Assembly: GCA_003599885.1 (NCBI GenBank)
Contig: QZKW01000073.1
Location: 1-50,925 of the forward strand
Length of the DNA: 50,925 nucleotides
Reading direction: 5' to 3'
Source of the DNA: Desulfobacteraceae bacterium
GTDB taxonomy: Bacteria; Desulfobacterota; Desulfobacteria; Desulfobacterales; Desulfosalsimonadaceae
The notes below the pieces were generated by a model. It was given only the letters and a program-made list of their open reading frames with translations. It was not told where the DNA came from and made no database searches. Position numbers and translations under genes: made by a program. The first letter of the stretch is position 1; the number at the start of each line of letters is the position of its first letter. Positions 1 to 10,300 of the stretch are shown piece after piece.

Positions 1-2
1 AG

Positions 3-497
3 ATTCGTTTTAATCCAATCCACCATGAATCGCTCGCAACTTACGTTGAAAACCGCTATGCGACGACGCCTGCTGCAGTGGCTGCCATCGCGTCAATGGC
101 CGGCGGCAGCATGACATGCGCCGACACGATGGCTCAGCCCCATTGGATGAATAGACGAAACTGGATCATCAGTGAAATGGAAGCGCTTCCGTCACGTTCA
201 ATCAATGAACGCCTTGCCTTTGCTGAAACACTGTCAAAAAATAAGGCTTGGATTGCTTCCGCATTTGAAATAATGAAAACCTGGTTGCGGGATATCGCTG
301 TCTATCAATACCTGCCTGAAAAAATTATCCATGCGGATTTAGCGGGTCACATTCAAACTGCCGCACGCACTGTAGCAGCCGATTCCCTGATATACAAATT
401 TAAAGCCATTGAACAAGCAGAGCGGGACATTAAATCCAACGCCAATTTGCGGCTCACTCTGGATGACCTGATTATCACGCTCTCTAAAGGATTTTGA
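3..497 (+). CDS. holB: DNA polymerase III delta' subunit, C-terminal part (partial)
   Basis: The reading frame is open from the first bases of the window, so this is the 3' end of a gene that begins upstream. An internal GTG at 78 could be mistaken for a start, but the residues before it (IRFNPIHHESLATYVENRY) already look like the clamp-loader lid region. What follows (A-x-x-S-M-A-G-G-S, then a helical bundle of about 120 residues) matches the C-terminal collar domain of delta'. The product would be part of the clamp loader that places the sliding clamp on primed DNA. The AAA+ core with Walker motifs lies outside the window, so the call rests on the collar pattern and on the context: a PSP1 gene follows after 4 bp and then metG, a grouping also seen around Bacillus holB. 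Reasonably sure. Confidence 0.72.
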   Translation: MRFNPIHHESLATYVENRYATTPAAVAAIASMAGGSMTCADTMAQPHWMNRRNWIISEMEALPSRSINERLAFAETLSKNKAWIASAFEIMKTWLRDIAVYQYLPEKIIHADLAGHIQTAARTVAADSLIYKFKAIEQAERDIKSNANLRLTLDDLIITLSKGF

Positions 498-501
498 ATA
501 T

Positions 502-1182
502 ATGGAAAACAGTGTTGGTGTAAGATTCAAAACCGCAGGCAAAATCTATGATTTCTGCTGTGGCGCTTTTATATTGAAAACCGGCGATCATGTGATCGTT
601 GAGACCGAAAACGGCATGGAGTTCGGAACTGTCGCCACGCCCCCAAAACCGATAGAAAAAAAAGAAGGCGCTCCCCCCTTAAAACGGGTGTATCGCCAGG
701 CTGCTGAAACAGATTTCGATCAGATGAAAAAAAATGCTGATACCGAAAAAAAAGCCTTCGACTTTTGCCGGCAATGCCTCCAGGAACTGCAGCTCGGCAT
801 GAACCTTTTCCGCACGGAAAGCAATTTTGACGGAACCAAATTAACTTTCTTTTTTACGGCTGAAAGCCGGGTGGATTTCCGCAAACTGGTGAAACTTCTG
901 GTCAAGGAGTTCCGGACGAAGATTGAAATGCGTCAGGTCGGCATCCGAAACCAGGCAAAAATGTGCGGCGGGATCGGCAGGTGCGGCCGGGAACTCTGCT
1001 GTGCGGCTTTTTTGACGAAATTTGATCCTGTATCGATCCGCATGGCCAAACACCAGGGATTGTCGTTAAATCCGACAAAAATTTCCGGGGTCTGCGGGCG
1101 CTTGATGTGTTGCCTGACATTTGAAAACGATGTTTATGAAAAAAAAGAAACAAAAGAGAATAAAGACCAGCGGAAGGGATAA
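502..1182 (+). CDS. PSP1 domain protein (RicT/YaaT-like)
   Basis: This 226-residue protein has the PSP1 domain over about residues 5-205. The diagnostic cysteine-rich part is clear: KMCGGIGRCGRELCCAAFL near residues 152-170 and GRLMCCLTFE near 200. In Bacillus the homologue RicT (YaaT) joins RicA and RicF in an Fe-S-carrying complex that affects RNA processing and the phosphorelay. In other bacteria the role is not settled. The ATG lies 4 bp after the holB stop and the gene ends 9 bp before metG, so all three are probably one transcript. No RicA or RicF partner is visible nearby. The family call is strong; function in this organism is inferred. Confidence 0.85.
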   Translation: MENSVGVRFKTAGKIYDFCCGAFILKTGDHVIVETENGMEFGTVATPPKPIEKKEGAPPLKRVYRQAAETDFDQMKKNADTEKKAFDFCRQCLQELQLGMNLFRTESNFDGTKLTFFFTAESRVDFRKLVKLLVKEFRTKIEMRQVGIRNQAKMCGGIGRCGRELCCAAFLTKFDPVSIRMAKHQGLSLNPTKISGVCGRLMCCLTFENDVYEKKETKENKDQRKG

Positions 1183-1191
1183 CAAAGCCAA

Positions 1192-3120
1192 ATGACATCT
1201 CCTTTTTACATTACCACCCCCATTTATTATGTGAATGCGAAGCCTCATCTGGGGCACCTATATACCACTGTTTCTGCTGATGTGGCCAGCCGTTTTCATG
1301 CCATGCTGGGCGCAGATACATTTTTCCTGACCGGCACCGATGAGCACGGGGATAAAATCGTCAAAGCCGCTGATCAGGAAAAGATATCGCCAAAGGAATA
1401 CGCCGACCGTATCAGCCGTCTGTTTTATGATCTTTGGCCCCTGTTTCACATTGGCAACGATAAATTTATCCGGACCACTGACCCGGCCCATGAAGCGGTG
1501 GTTCTGCAGATCCTGCAAAAAATTTTCGATTCCGGAGACATTTATTTCAGCGAATATGAAGGGCTTTATTGTTTCGGATGTGAACGCTTTTATACGGAAC
1601 GGGAACTGGTGGGCGGCAAATGCCCGGATCATGGCACCATTCCTGAAACGATCAAGGAATCCAATTATTTCTTTAAAATGAGCCGCTATCAGGACTGGCT
1701 GATCGATTACATACAGACGCATCCGGAGTTTATCCAGCCCGAACGGTACCGCAATGAAACCCTGGCGTTTCTGCGGGAACCTTTGGAAGACCTCTGCATT
1801 TCCCGCCCCAAATCACGCCTACAGTGGGGTATCACCCTCCCATTTGATGACAAGTATGTCACCTATGTATGGTTTGACGCGCTGATCAATTATATTTCCT
1901 CCCTTGGGTATCCCAACGGCGAAGCATTTCGCCAATTCTGGCCCCAGGCCCGGCACCTTGTCGCAAAAGACATTTTAAAACCTCACGGCATTTACTGGCC
2001 GATCATGCTCAAAGCCGCCGGCATTGAGCCTTACCAGCACCTTTATGTACACGGGTACTGGAATATCGACGAAAGTAAAATGTCTAAATCATTAGGCAAT
2101 GTGGTGGACCCCTATTATTTGCAATCCACTTACGGCAGCGATGCCATCCGGTATTTTCTCATGCGGGAAATGGTATTCGGCCTGGATTCAAATTTTTCTG
2201 AAGCCCTGATGGTCGAACGCATCAACGCAGATCTTGCCAATGATCTGGGCAACCTTTTTTCGCGGGTTCTGGCCATGGTTCATAAATATTTTAATGGAAC
2301 TGTCCCTGAAATCGCTGTTCAGGTCCAAAGCGGCAAAAATGGCGATTTGTTTCCTCCGTCCCGTCACGCCATCGAAACCTTCAAAACGGAAATGGGAAAT
2401 TTTGCCTTTCATAAAGCCATTCTGGCAGTTTGGGATTTGATCTCCGTAATGAATAAATATGTGGTGAGCAATGCGCCCTGGGATCTGGCCAAAGCAGACG
2501 ATCAAAAAGCCAAAGACCGGCTGGCGGATATCATGTATAATCTGATCGAAGGACTGCGGGTCATTGCCGGACTGATTCTGCCCATCATGCCCCAGACCTC
2601 TCTGACCATGCAGAAACATTTAGGCATCAGCCGGGACAATGCCCTGTCTTCTTTGGATCAGATAAGTCTTTGGGGAACCACTCAACCGGGTACTGTTCTT
2701 CCCAAACCCGTCACCCTATTTCCCCGCATTGATATCAAAAAACCGGCTGCTGCAGAACAACCGCCGGTTGAACCAAAGCCGTTGTTAAACTTAAAACCGG
2801 AAATTGCATTTGAAGATGTGACCAAACTGGACCTTCGGGTGGGAACAGTGATCCAGGCGGAAAATATCCCCAAGGCCAACAAACTGTTAAAATTAACCGT
2901 GGATCTGGGTGCGGAAAGACGGACCATTATCGCAGGCATCGCCAAAAGCTATTCACCGGAAGAAATTACCGGCAAACAGATTGTCGTGGTTGCCAATTTA
3001 AAACCCGCCAAGCTCATGGGTATTGAGTCCCAAGGCATGCTGCTGGCCGCTGTCACCGAAGCGTCAACCACCGTTGTGACCCCAAGCCGTCCAATGCCTG
3101 ACGGTGCACCGGTCAAATAA
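1192..3120 (+). CDS. metG: Methionine--tRNA ligase with C-terminal tRNA-binding domain
   Basis: Class I aminoacyl-tRNA synthetase that charges tRNA-Met, 642 residues. The HIGH-type motif is PHLGH at residues 18-22 and the KMSKS motif is KMSKSLGN near residue 299. A zinc knuckle is visible as CFGC followed by KCPDHG in the connective-peptide region. An anticodon-binding helical domain covers about 370-520. A proline-rich linker then leads to a C-terminal EMAP/Trbp111-type tRNA-binding domain (about 540-642, with KLDLRVGTV and GIESQGMLLAA). Length and domain order are those of dimeric bacterial MetG. The ATG is preceded by GGAAGGGA. The gene follows holB and PSP1 directly. Confidence 0.97.
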   Translation: MTSPFYITTPIYYVNAKPHLGHLYTTVSADVASRFHAMLGADTFFLTGTDEHGDKIVKAADQEKISPKEYADRISRLFYDLWPLFHIGNDKFIRTTDPAHEAVVLQILQKIFDSGDIYFSEYEGLYCFGCERFYTERELVGGKCPDHGTIPETIKESNYFFKMSRYQDWLIDYIQTHPEFIQPERYRNETLAFLREPLEDLCISRPKSRLQWGITLPFDDKYVTYVWFDALINYISSLGYPNGEAFRQFWPQARHLVAKDILKPHGIYWPIMLKAAGIEPYQHLYVHGYWNIDESKMSKSLGNVVDPYYLQSTYGSDAIRYFLMREMVFGLDSNFSEALMVERINADLANDLGNLFSRVLAMVHKYFNGTVPEIAVQVQSGKNGDLFPPSRHAIETFKTEMGNFAFHKAILAVWDLISVMNKYVVSNAPWDLAKADDQKAKDRLADIMYNLIEGLRVIAGLILPIMPQTSLTMQKHLGISRDNALSSLDQISLWGTTQPGTVLPKPVTLFPRIDIKKPAAAEQPPVEPKPLLNLKPEIAFEDVTKLDLRVGTVIQAENIPKANKLLKLTVDLGAERRTIIAGIAKSYSPEEITGKQIVVVANLKPAKLMGIESQGMLLAAVTEASTTVVTPSRPMPDGAPVK

Positions 3121-3186
3121 TGGGACTGGGTGCGTCCGCCACAAGCTGCCGCGCCAGAATCAACATGTTGATAACCGGAGATTAAA

Positions 3187-4053
3187 ATGGACCTTCGCCT
3201 TGTCGCCATTCCTTGCCTTTCAAAAACCCTGGCCGGCGCCTTGTTCGTTCCGGCTGAATCAGCGGCCGCCACTTTCCCCTGCCTTATCCTGTGTCACGGG
3301 GCCTTTGAATTCAAGGAAAATTTTTATGAAATGGCTGACGGCCTTCGTCTATGCGGAATCGCTGCGGTTGTCATAGACATGCCGGGCCACGGTGACAGCT
3401 TTGGAGATCGTTACCATATCGACATCGGCTTATGGGTTCAGGCCATCCGGACGACCATCGATTTTATTGAAAAACAACCGGAAATCGACCCCCGGCGGAT
3501 CGGCGTTTTCGGGTTTTCATCCGGAGGGACAGCCGTTCTTGAAGCAGCCCTTGGGGAATCCAGGCTCAAAGCCCTGATTACTCTTGACGCCACTGTCCGC
3601 AATTACCTGGGTTTCTGGGACACTTTTTCATTTAAAGCCTTAAATATTATTGGACACATCAAAAAAAAGCTGACCGGCAAGGACCTGCGCCTGGATCTTG
3701 TCCATTTGCTGAAAGCCGCCCAGGTCGCCTCTGACCCGGCTGTCAATCAATCAATTGTTTCAAACCCGAAAATGATCGCCGCCTATGCCGAATTTCCGCT
3801 TCCTGGGGCGGCGCCATGCGCTTTTGTGGACACCATCACCCGGACTCACAAAATTTCCATTCCGACCTTAGTCATTCATGGAGAGGAAGACCATGTTGAT
3901 TCTCCCCAAACCGCACGGCTGCTCTATGATTCGCTGACCTGTGAAAAATCTCTGGAATTCATCTCACCCAGTGGGCATTGCGGTCATTTAGACAGCCAAA
4001 AAAACAGGGTATTGGAATTGACAAAAGAGTGGGCATTCAAATATCTTAACTGA
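3187..4053 (+). CDS. Alpha/beta hydrolase (dienelactone hydrolase / prolyl-oligopeptidase-like fold)
   Basis: 288-residue cytosolic serine hydrolase. The oxyanion-side HG motif (CHGAFEFKENFYEMADGL) is near residue 37. The nucleophile elbow GFSSGG is near residue 115. The acid is probably in HGEEDHVDS near residue 233 and the catalytic His in SPSGHCGHLDS near residue 262. A cap insertion lies between about 140 and 210. The substrate cannot be told from sequence; similar proteins act on esters, peptides or lactones. The ATG at 3187 follows CCGGAG. There is 66 bp between metG and this gene, so it may be transcribed with metG or separately. No signal peptide is seen. Confidence 0.8.
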   Translation: MDLRLVAIPCLSKTLAGALFVPAESAAATFPCLILCHGAFEFKENFYEMADGLRLCGIAAVVIDMPGHGDSFGDRYHIDIGLWVQAIRTTIDFIEKQPEIDPRRIGVFGFSSGGTAVLEAALGESRLKALITLDATVRNYLGFWDTFSFKALNIIGHIKKKLTGKDLRLDLVHLLKAAQVASDPAVNQSIVSNPKMIAAYAEFPLPGAAPCAFVDTITRTHKISIPTLVIHGEEDHVDSPQTARLLYDSLTCEKSLEFISPSGHCGHLDSQKNRVLELTKEWAFKYLN

Positions 4054-4094
4054 GTACATTTCCTTTTATTCGGCGAACATAAAGGAGACCCTGC

Positions 4095-5828
4095 ATGACG
4101 GACACGCCCAAAGACGATCCGAAACGCCAATCGAACCTTCCACTCAAAGACCGGGACATCTATGATCAATTGCTGATCAAGGACCGGGCGATCTCGTCTT
4201 CCATCCAGGGCATCGGCATCGGAGATCTGGAAGGAAAAATCGTGTATATTAATGATGCGGCATTACGCATGTGGGGCGCCAGTCACCCGTCGGAAGTCAT
4301 CGGCCGATCTTCCCTTGAATTTGCCAAATCTCAGGAACAAGCGATACGGGTCATGCTCCAGGTACTTGAGAATGGAAGCTGGGAAGGTGAAATTGAAGGA
4401 AAACGAAAAGACGGCTCCCCCATATTCGTCCATCTGTCTGCAAATATTGTCTACAATGATGATGGCGAACCCATTTGCACCATGGATTCCTTTGTCGATA
4501 TTACGGACCGGAAAAAAATGGAAGAAGAACTCCGAATCAAGGAGTTCGCCATTGCATCCTCCGTACAGGGCATTGGTATTGGAGATCTGGGAGGGAACAT
4601 CATTTATGTCAATGAGGCAGCCCTTAAGATGTGGGGGGCAACCGATTCTTCTGAAGTTCTCGGCCGTTCCTCCTTAGAATTTGCCGAGTCCCACGCAGAA
4701 GCCCTCAAAATCATGTGCGCAGTGCTGGAAAACGGAAGCTGGGAAGGCGAAGTCCGGGGCAGACGTAAAGACGGATCTCCGATCATTCTCCATCTGTCCG
4801 CCAACATCGTTTACAACGATATGGGAGAACCGGTTTGCACCATGGATTCCTTTATCGACATTACCGACCGAAAAAAAATGGAAGAGGAACTCAGGATCAA
4901 GGACTTCGCCATTGCCTCATCCATCGATGCCATTGTTATCGCAGACCTCCTTGGCAATATCACTTATGTCAATCAGGCATTTCTGGACATGTGGGGCGAC
5001 GATGATGCATCCGCTGTGCTTGGCCGATCCGCCATCAGTTTTGCCAAGAACCAGAAAACGGCTGAAAGCGTATTTGAAAAAATTATAGACCATGGAAGCT
5101 GGCATGGCGAAATCGAAGGCGTCAAAAAAGACGGCTCCAACATCTTTGTGCTGTTTGCCGGCAATATGGTGACGGACGCCCATAACAACCCCATCTGCAT
5201 GATGGGGTCTTTTTCAGACATCACTTACCGAAAAATGGCGGAAGAAAAGCTGGCAAAGGCCAATGAAGGACTGGAAATCCGGGTGACGGAGCGCACCCGG
5301 GAACTGGTTAGCGCCAACAAAAGACTGGTGACTGAAATTGAAGAACGGAAACTGGTTGAAGCCTCATTGAGGCAAAAAGAAGAAGAATTGAGCCGGCAGT
5401 CATTAAATCTTCAGGAAACAAACACCGCCTTAAAAATACTCCTGAACCAGAGAGAACAGGACAAAGAAGATACTGAAGCTAAAATGATGCTCAATATTAA
5501 AGAACTGATCCTGCCCTATATTGAAAAATTAAATAATTCCCGCCTGGACGAGAAGCAAAAATCCTATCTGGAACGTCTTAACACGAACCTCAACGACATC
5601 ACATCACCTTATCTTCAAAAAATGTCTGCCCAATTTCAAAACTTGACCCCCATGCAAATCCAGATCGCGGATCTGGTGAAAGCCGGAAAATCGACCAAGG
5701 AAATCTCCGAATTGCTCAATCTGTCCGACCGGGCCATAGAATTCCATCGTAACAATCTACGCGATAAGCTGGGCCTGAAAAATAAAAAACTGAATCTGCG
5801 CTCTTATCTCTTGTCGCTGTCTCAATAA
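4095..5828 (+). CDS. Triple-PAS sensor with LuxR-type DNA-binding domain
   Basis: 577-residue soluble regulator. Three PAS domains with PAC tails (about residues 25-140, 145-260 and 265-385) are followed by a long coiled coil (about 390-510) and a LuxR/GerE helix-turn-helix at the C terminus (LTPMQIQIADLVKAGKSTKE onward, about 515-577). There is no histidine kinase or receiver domain, so it probably couples a PAS-bound ligand or redox signal directly to transcription. The PAS units are tandem copies at DNA level: matching bases recur every 360 bp (for example at 4223, 4583 and 4943), with the first two copies closest. The start ATG follows AAAGGAGACCC. Target genes are unknown. Confidence 0.85.
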   Translation: MTDTPKDDPKRQSNLPLKDRDIYDQLLIKDRAISSSIQGIGIGDLEGKIVYINDAALRMWGASHPSEVIGRSSLEFAKSQEQAIRVMLQVLENGSWEGEIEGKRKDGSPIFVHLSANIVYNDDGEPICTMDSFVDITDRKKMEEELRIKEFAIASSVQGIGIGDLGGNIIYVNEAALKMWGATDSSEVLGRSSLEFAESHAEALKIMCAVLENGSWEGEVRGRRKDGSPIILHLSANIVYNDMGEPVCTMDSFIDITDRKKMEEELRIKDFAIASSIDAIVIADLLGNITYVNQAFLDMWGDDDASAVLGRSAISFAKNQKTAESVFEKIIDHGSWHGEIEGVKKDGSNIFVLFAGNMVTDAHNNPICMMGSFSDITYRKMAEEKLAKANEGLEIRVTERTRELVSANKRLVTEIEERKLVEASLRQKEEELSRQSLNLQETNTALKILLNQREQDKEDTEAKMMLNIKELILPYIEKLNNSRLDEKQKSYLERLNTNLNDITSPYLQKMSAQFQNLTPMQIQIADLVKAGKSTKEISELLNLSDRAIEFHRNNLRDKLGLKNKKLNLRSYLLSLSQ

Positions 5829-6020
5829 TGACAGGTTCTTTTAAAATCCAACCTTCCAGAGACGCACAACAAAAGCGCGTGTATTTATTGAAAACGGTTT
5901 GACACAGCCCAGGCGTGCGGATAAGGATAATACCCATACACAGGTTCACGATGTATTTCAATCAGATGATCGAATAATTATTTTTACAAAAATACCAATC
6001 CGGAAAAAATAAAAAATAGT

Positions 6021-7397
6021 ATGCTCAACTTATCAATATTAAAGCCTAAAAAACATGCCAACGTCAGCCAGTGGCGGAATTATCAATCAAGTTTAAATAA
6101 AAAAGCAGCCACCCGCCGCCTCTACCAGCGGATTCCGTTATATGTTGCCTTTGTATGTGTCGTTGTCTTTATTGTTTATGGCGTATCCGCAATAATAGAC
6201 AAAGCCCCTGAGCCCCCTTCAACAGCCAACGCTGTGGCCGTTTCTGATCCGATTGAAACATTTGATAAAAGCACTCTGCAAAAAATTATCCGGCATAATC
6301 CCTGGGTAACCAGCGCTGATAATGATTTTGAGTTGCACACCAATGGAAAGAGTTATCAGGTCCATTCCAGCATTGATCCTTCGCTTCAGCAGTTTATTGT
6401 TGACAGCATTGACCGTAAAAATTCAAAACATTTCGGGTTTATCGCCATGAATCCGGAAACCGGCAGAATTTTATCCATGGTCAGCTATGATAAAAACAAT
6501 CAAACCGCCAACATCTGTTTACAGCCGGAGTTTCCTGCAGCCAGTATTTTTAAAATTATCACCGCAGCTGCGGCTCTTGAAAAATGCGGATTTAACGCAG
6601 ATACGCCGGTCACATTCAACGGGAATAAATACACATTATATAAAACTCAGCTTAAAGAGCAGATCAACAAGTATACCAGCCAGATTAGTTTTGAAAAAGC
6701 GTTTGCCTGTTCCATCAACCCGGTTTTCGGCAAAATCGGGATCCATCAGCTGGGTCAATCCGGCCTTGAATTCTATGCCGCTGCTTTTGGTTTCAACAAG
6801 ATGTTTGATTTTGAGATGCCCCTCCCCCCCAGTGTTTTTGCTGTCAGTGATGAACCGTTCCATTGTGCGGAAGCAGCCAGCGGATTCAACCGGCGTACGC
6901 TTATTTCCCCGCTCCATGGAGCCCTGATTGTCGCCAGCATTGTCAATAACGGGAAGCTGGTCGAGCCGACCCTGATCGACTCGATACAGTTCAGCAATGA
7001 TGAAGTATATCAACGGCATTATAATGAATTATCTAAACCTGTCACTCCCTATACGGCCAATACGTTAAAAAAAATGATGACCGTAACCGTGGCTTCCGGA
7101 ACAGCGTCCAAATCCTTTTCCGGCTACAAAAAAGACAAAATATTATCTAATCTGACAATCGGCGGAAAAACCGGCTCCATCAACAATAATGCTGAGCATT
7201 TGAAGTATGACTGGTTTGCAGGATTCGCCGAAGGGAAAAACGGTTCCCAAAAAATCGTTGTTTGCGCCCTAGTTGTCCACCAGGATTATATCGGCACCCG
7301 TTCCGCCCAATATGCACGTATGGCCATAAAGGAATATTTTCAAAATTATGACGCAACCGCCCAAATTAAATCGCCTGAAAAATCCGCTGCGCTTTAA
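6021..7397 (+). CDS. Membrane-anchored penicillin-binding transpeptidase-domain protein
   Basis: 458 residues with one N-terminal membrane segment (about 38-58) and the rest periplasmic. All three transpeptidase motifs are in order: SIFK at 175-178 (acylated Ser175), SIN at 231-233 and KTGS at 383-386. The product should cross-link peptidoglycan and bind beta-lactams. The stretch between the anchor and the transpeptidase domain is only about 60 residues, so the usual class B dimerisation domain is absent, as is a glycosyltransferase domain. This makes it short for a PBP2/PBP3-type enzyme. The last 50 bp overlap the start of the next gene, which carries GlmS-like domains, suggesting translational coupling and a shared link to cell-wall precursors (inference). 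The ribosome site is weak. Confidence 0.85.
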   Translation: MLNLSILKPKKHANVSQWRNYQSSLNKKAATRRLYQRIPLYVAFVCVVVFIVYGVSAIIDKAPEPPSTANAVAVSDPIETFDKSTLQKIIRHNPWVTSADNDFELHTNGKSYQVHSSIDPSLQQFIVDSIDRKNSKHFGFIAMNPETGRILSMVSYDKNNQTANICLQPEFPAASIFKIITAAAALEKCGFNADTPVTFNGNKYTLYKTQLKEQINKYTSQISFEKAFACSINPVFGKIGIHQLGQSGLEFYAAAFGFNKMFDFEMPLPPSVFAVSDEPFHCAEAASGFNRRTLISPLHGALIVASIVNNGKLVEPTLIDSIQFSNDEVYQRHYNELSKPVTPYTANTLKKMMTVTVASGTASKSFSGYKKDKILSNLTIGGKTGSINNNAEHLKYDWFAGFAEGKNGSQKIVVCALVVHQDYIGTRSAQYARMAIKEYFQNYDATAQIKSPEKSAAL

Positions 7398-10300
7398 TAA
7401 ATTATTAAAGAATATCCGAACGGTTTTCCATTCCCGCCTGTATTTCGGGAAACATCCAAAATCCGTCCCGAATCATGCCATTATCCTGTTCCCATGTCTG
7501 GACAATGTGCTGGGCTGCGGACTTTCCGGCATCGTTTATGTCAAGAACGCCCCATCAACAGGACTGGACTTTCAGCTTCCGCCGTTTGAACAACTGGTGG
7601 AAAAGCTTCATAAGAACACCTATTCTCAATGTGTAAACAACGACCTCCCTCTGGCTGCCCACTATCTGGGAGATGAAGAATGCATTGACAATCTGTCGTC
7701 AACCGTCAAATCCCTCAAAAAAATGGGATCGTTCTGCGCCCTTTACAACAATGAGCAGTTCCAAAACCGTCTGAAAGAAATCCTCTTTCAGCTTCAATCC
7801 ATTATGAACCAGGAAAGCGAAAACTTTTATCGGCACATGGGACGATTGCCGGCGGATGCCGTGGAAACCATCTCCCGTCGTCTTGAAAAGCTCAAAGATG
7901 CTGCATGGATTCTGGATAGCGATATCATTTTGAACATCTCAAAAATCAAAGCCCTCAGCCCAGATGGCGATACGCCTACGCCCTTGTCGAAGTTGACCAC
8001 ACTAAAAAATATCAATGCTGTTTTAAACAGCATTGATCGTCTGGAAGTCCGGGGCCGGGACTCCGCCGGTGTCTCCCTGCTGTTTGTCCTTGACGCCGAT
8101 ATTTTCGAAGAATTTATAAAAATAATAAATAAAAACAGTTATTTGAAAAATTATCAGCAACGCCTCAATCCGGAAGTACTGCTGAATAGAAGCATCAGCC
8201 TGAATACCACTACAGATATCGGATCTTCCCGGCAGGCATCAATCGCGCTGACTTACAAAATAGCCGCTGAAATCGGACGGCTGGGAGACAATATTAAGTT
8301 TATCCGCAAACAGATCCAGGATGACCCGGTATTTCAGACGTTAATCACCCTCCCCCATCTGTATCACACGGTTTCAGCCCACACGCGCTGGGCCTCGGTT
8401 GGAGAGATTTCCGAAGCCAACTGCCATCCGGTGGATAATCGCGCACTGACAATGCCAATGACGTCGGATGGCATCATCCATGTCTGCTTAAACGGAGACA
8501 TCGATAATTTTCAGGAACTCAAACAATTCCATGAAAGTCAGGGTATTCTGCTGCCCCATGAGATCTCCTGCGACACCAAGATCATTCCCATTCATATCGC
8601 AGCCTACCTGAAAAAAAGTGTTCCGGTTGAAGAGGCATTCCGGCTGGCCGTGAATGACTTTGAAGGATCTCATGCCATTTCCATGCATACAAATCTGGCG
8701 CCCGGCAAACTGTTTCTCAGTTTAAAAGGCAGCGGGCAGGCTTTGTTTATCGGACTGGCTGAAGACCATTACATTTCGACGTCCGAACTCTATGGGCTGG
8801 TGGAAGAAACTGAGGATTTTCTTAAACTTGACGGCGAGGCTTTGAACCCAAATCCTGTCGGCTCACCATCCGTCAATGGTCAGATATTTATTTTAAATCA
8901 GTCTTCCGCAGGCGGTCTTGAAGGGGTCACTGCCATGTCCTATGACGGATCACCTATCCCCATAACCCCGGACATGGTGCGCAAAACGCCCCTCACCTCA
9001 AGGGATATCGACCGGCAGGATTTTGATCATTATTTCTTAAAGGAAATTTCCGAAGCACCGGCATCTGTACGAAAAACCCTTGAAAACCGATGGAAAATTC
9101 AAGGAGAAGGCGACCAGAAACTGATTATCTCTCTTGATAAAACAAACGTCCCGGAAAAGATCAAATCCGGGTTAAATAAAGGCCGGATCAAACGGATTGT
9201 CTTTATTGGACAGGGAACCGCCGGGGTGGCAGCCCAGGTCTGTGCCGACATTCTGAGGTTTTATCTGCATGAAAAGAATATCCGTATCGAATCGTTCAAA
9301 TCATCGGAACTTAGCGGTTTCATGTTAGGGGGCCATGAAGAAACGAATCAACTGGCGGACACCCTTTTAATTCCGATCAGCCAGTCCGGCACCACAGCCG
9401 ATACCAACCGGGCCGTTGATATGGTGAAAAAACGAGGGGCCTTCGCTATTGCCATTGTCAACCGGCGGGATTCGGACCTGTCATTTAAAACAGATGGCGT
9501 ACTCTATACCAGCAGTGGTCGTGATATCGAAATGTCGGTGGCCTCCACCAAGGCATTTTATTCCCAAATCATTGCCGGAGCAATTCTCGGCCTTTATTTT
9601 GCACAGGTTACCGAATGCCGCGATCAGTCGTTTATCTCCAATGAAATCAGACAAATGTTATCCCTACCCACCTTTATGGAACAGGTTCTGTCCCTCAAAG
9701 ACCAAATCCGCCTCTCTGCGCAACGCCATGCGAACTCCCGAACTTACTGGGCCGCAGTGGGAAGCGGCCCCAACAAAGCGGCGGCGGATGAAATCCGGAT
9801 CAAGCTCAGCGAACTCTGCTATAAAACCATTTCTTCAGATTTTGTGGAAGACAAAAAACACATCGATCTTTCCTCCGAGCCCCTTATCTTCGTTTGCGCT
9901 GCCGGTACCCGGAGAAACGTCCTGGGCGACATCATTAAGGACACCGCCATTTTTCATTCGCATAAGGCATTAACCATTGTGATCGCCGACGAATATGAAG
10001 ACCGGTTCGATCCCTATGCCGATGAAGTGATTCATGTGCCGTCCGTGAATGAACATTTTGCGCCTATTTTAAACACTCTGGCCGGCCATTTATGGGGGTA
10101 TTTTGCAGCTCTTGCCATCAATGAAGGCTCTAAATTCCTCTTTGATTTTCGTGAAGACCTTCACGGCATGATGAATGCTTTTGCCGCGAAAGATCTCGAT
10201 ATTTATGAAATTGCGCTTGAAAAATCATTCCGGGAAAAAATAGTCCGCTTTTATCATGATTTCAGAAACCGGCAGGCGGAAAACCGATTGTCCGCCAGTA

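Noticed and set aside
5899-5931. TTGACA as a promoter for the PBP gene
   Set aside because: No -10 at 16-18 bp; the only GATAAT lies 21 bp away.
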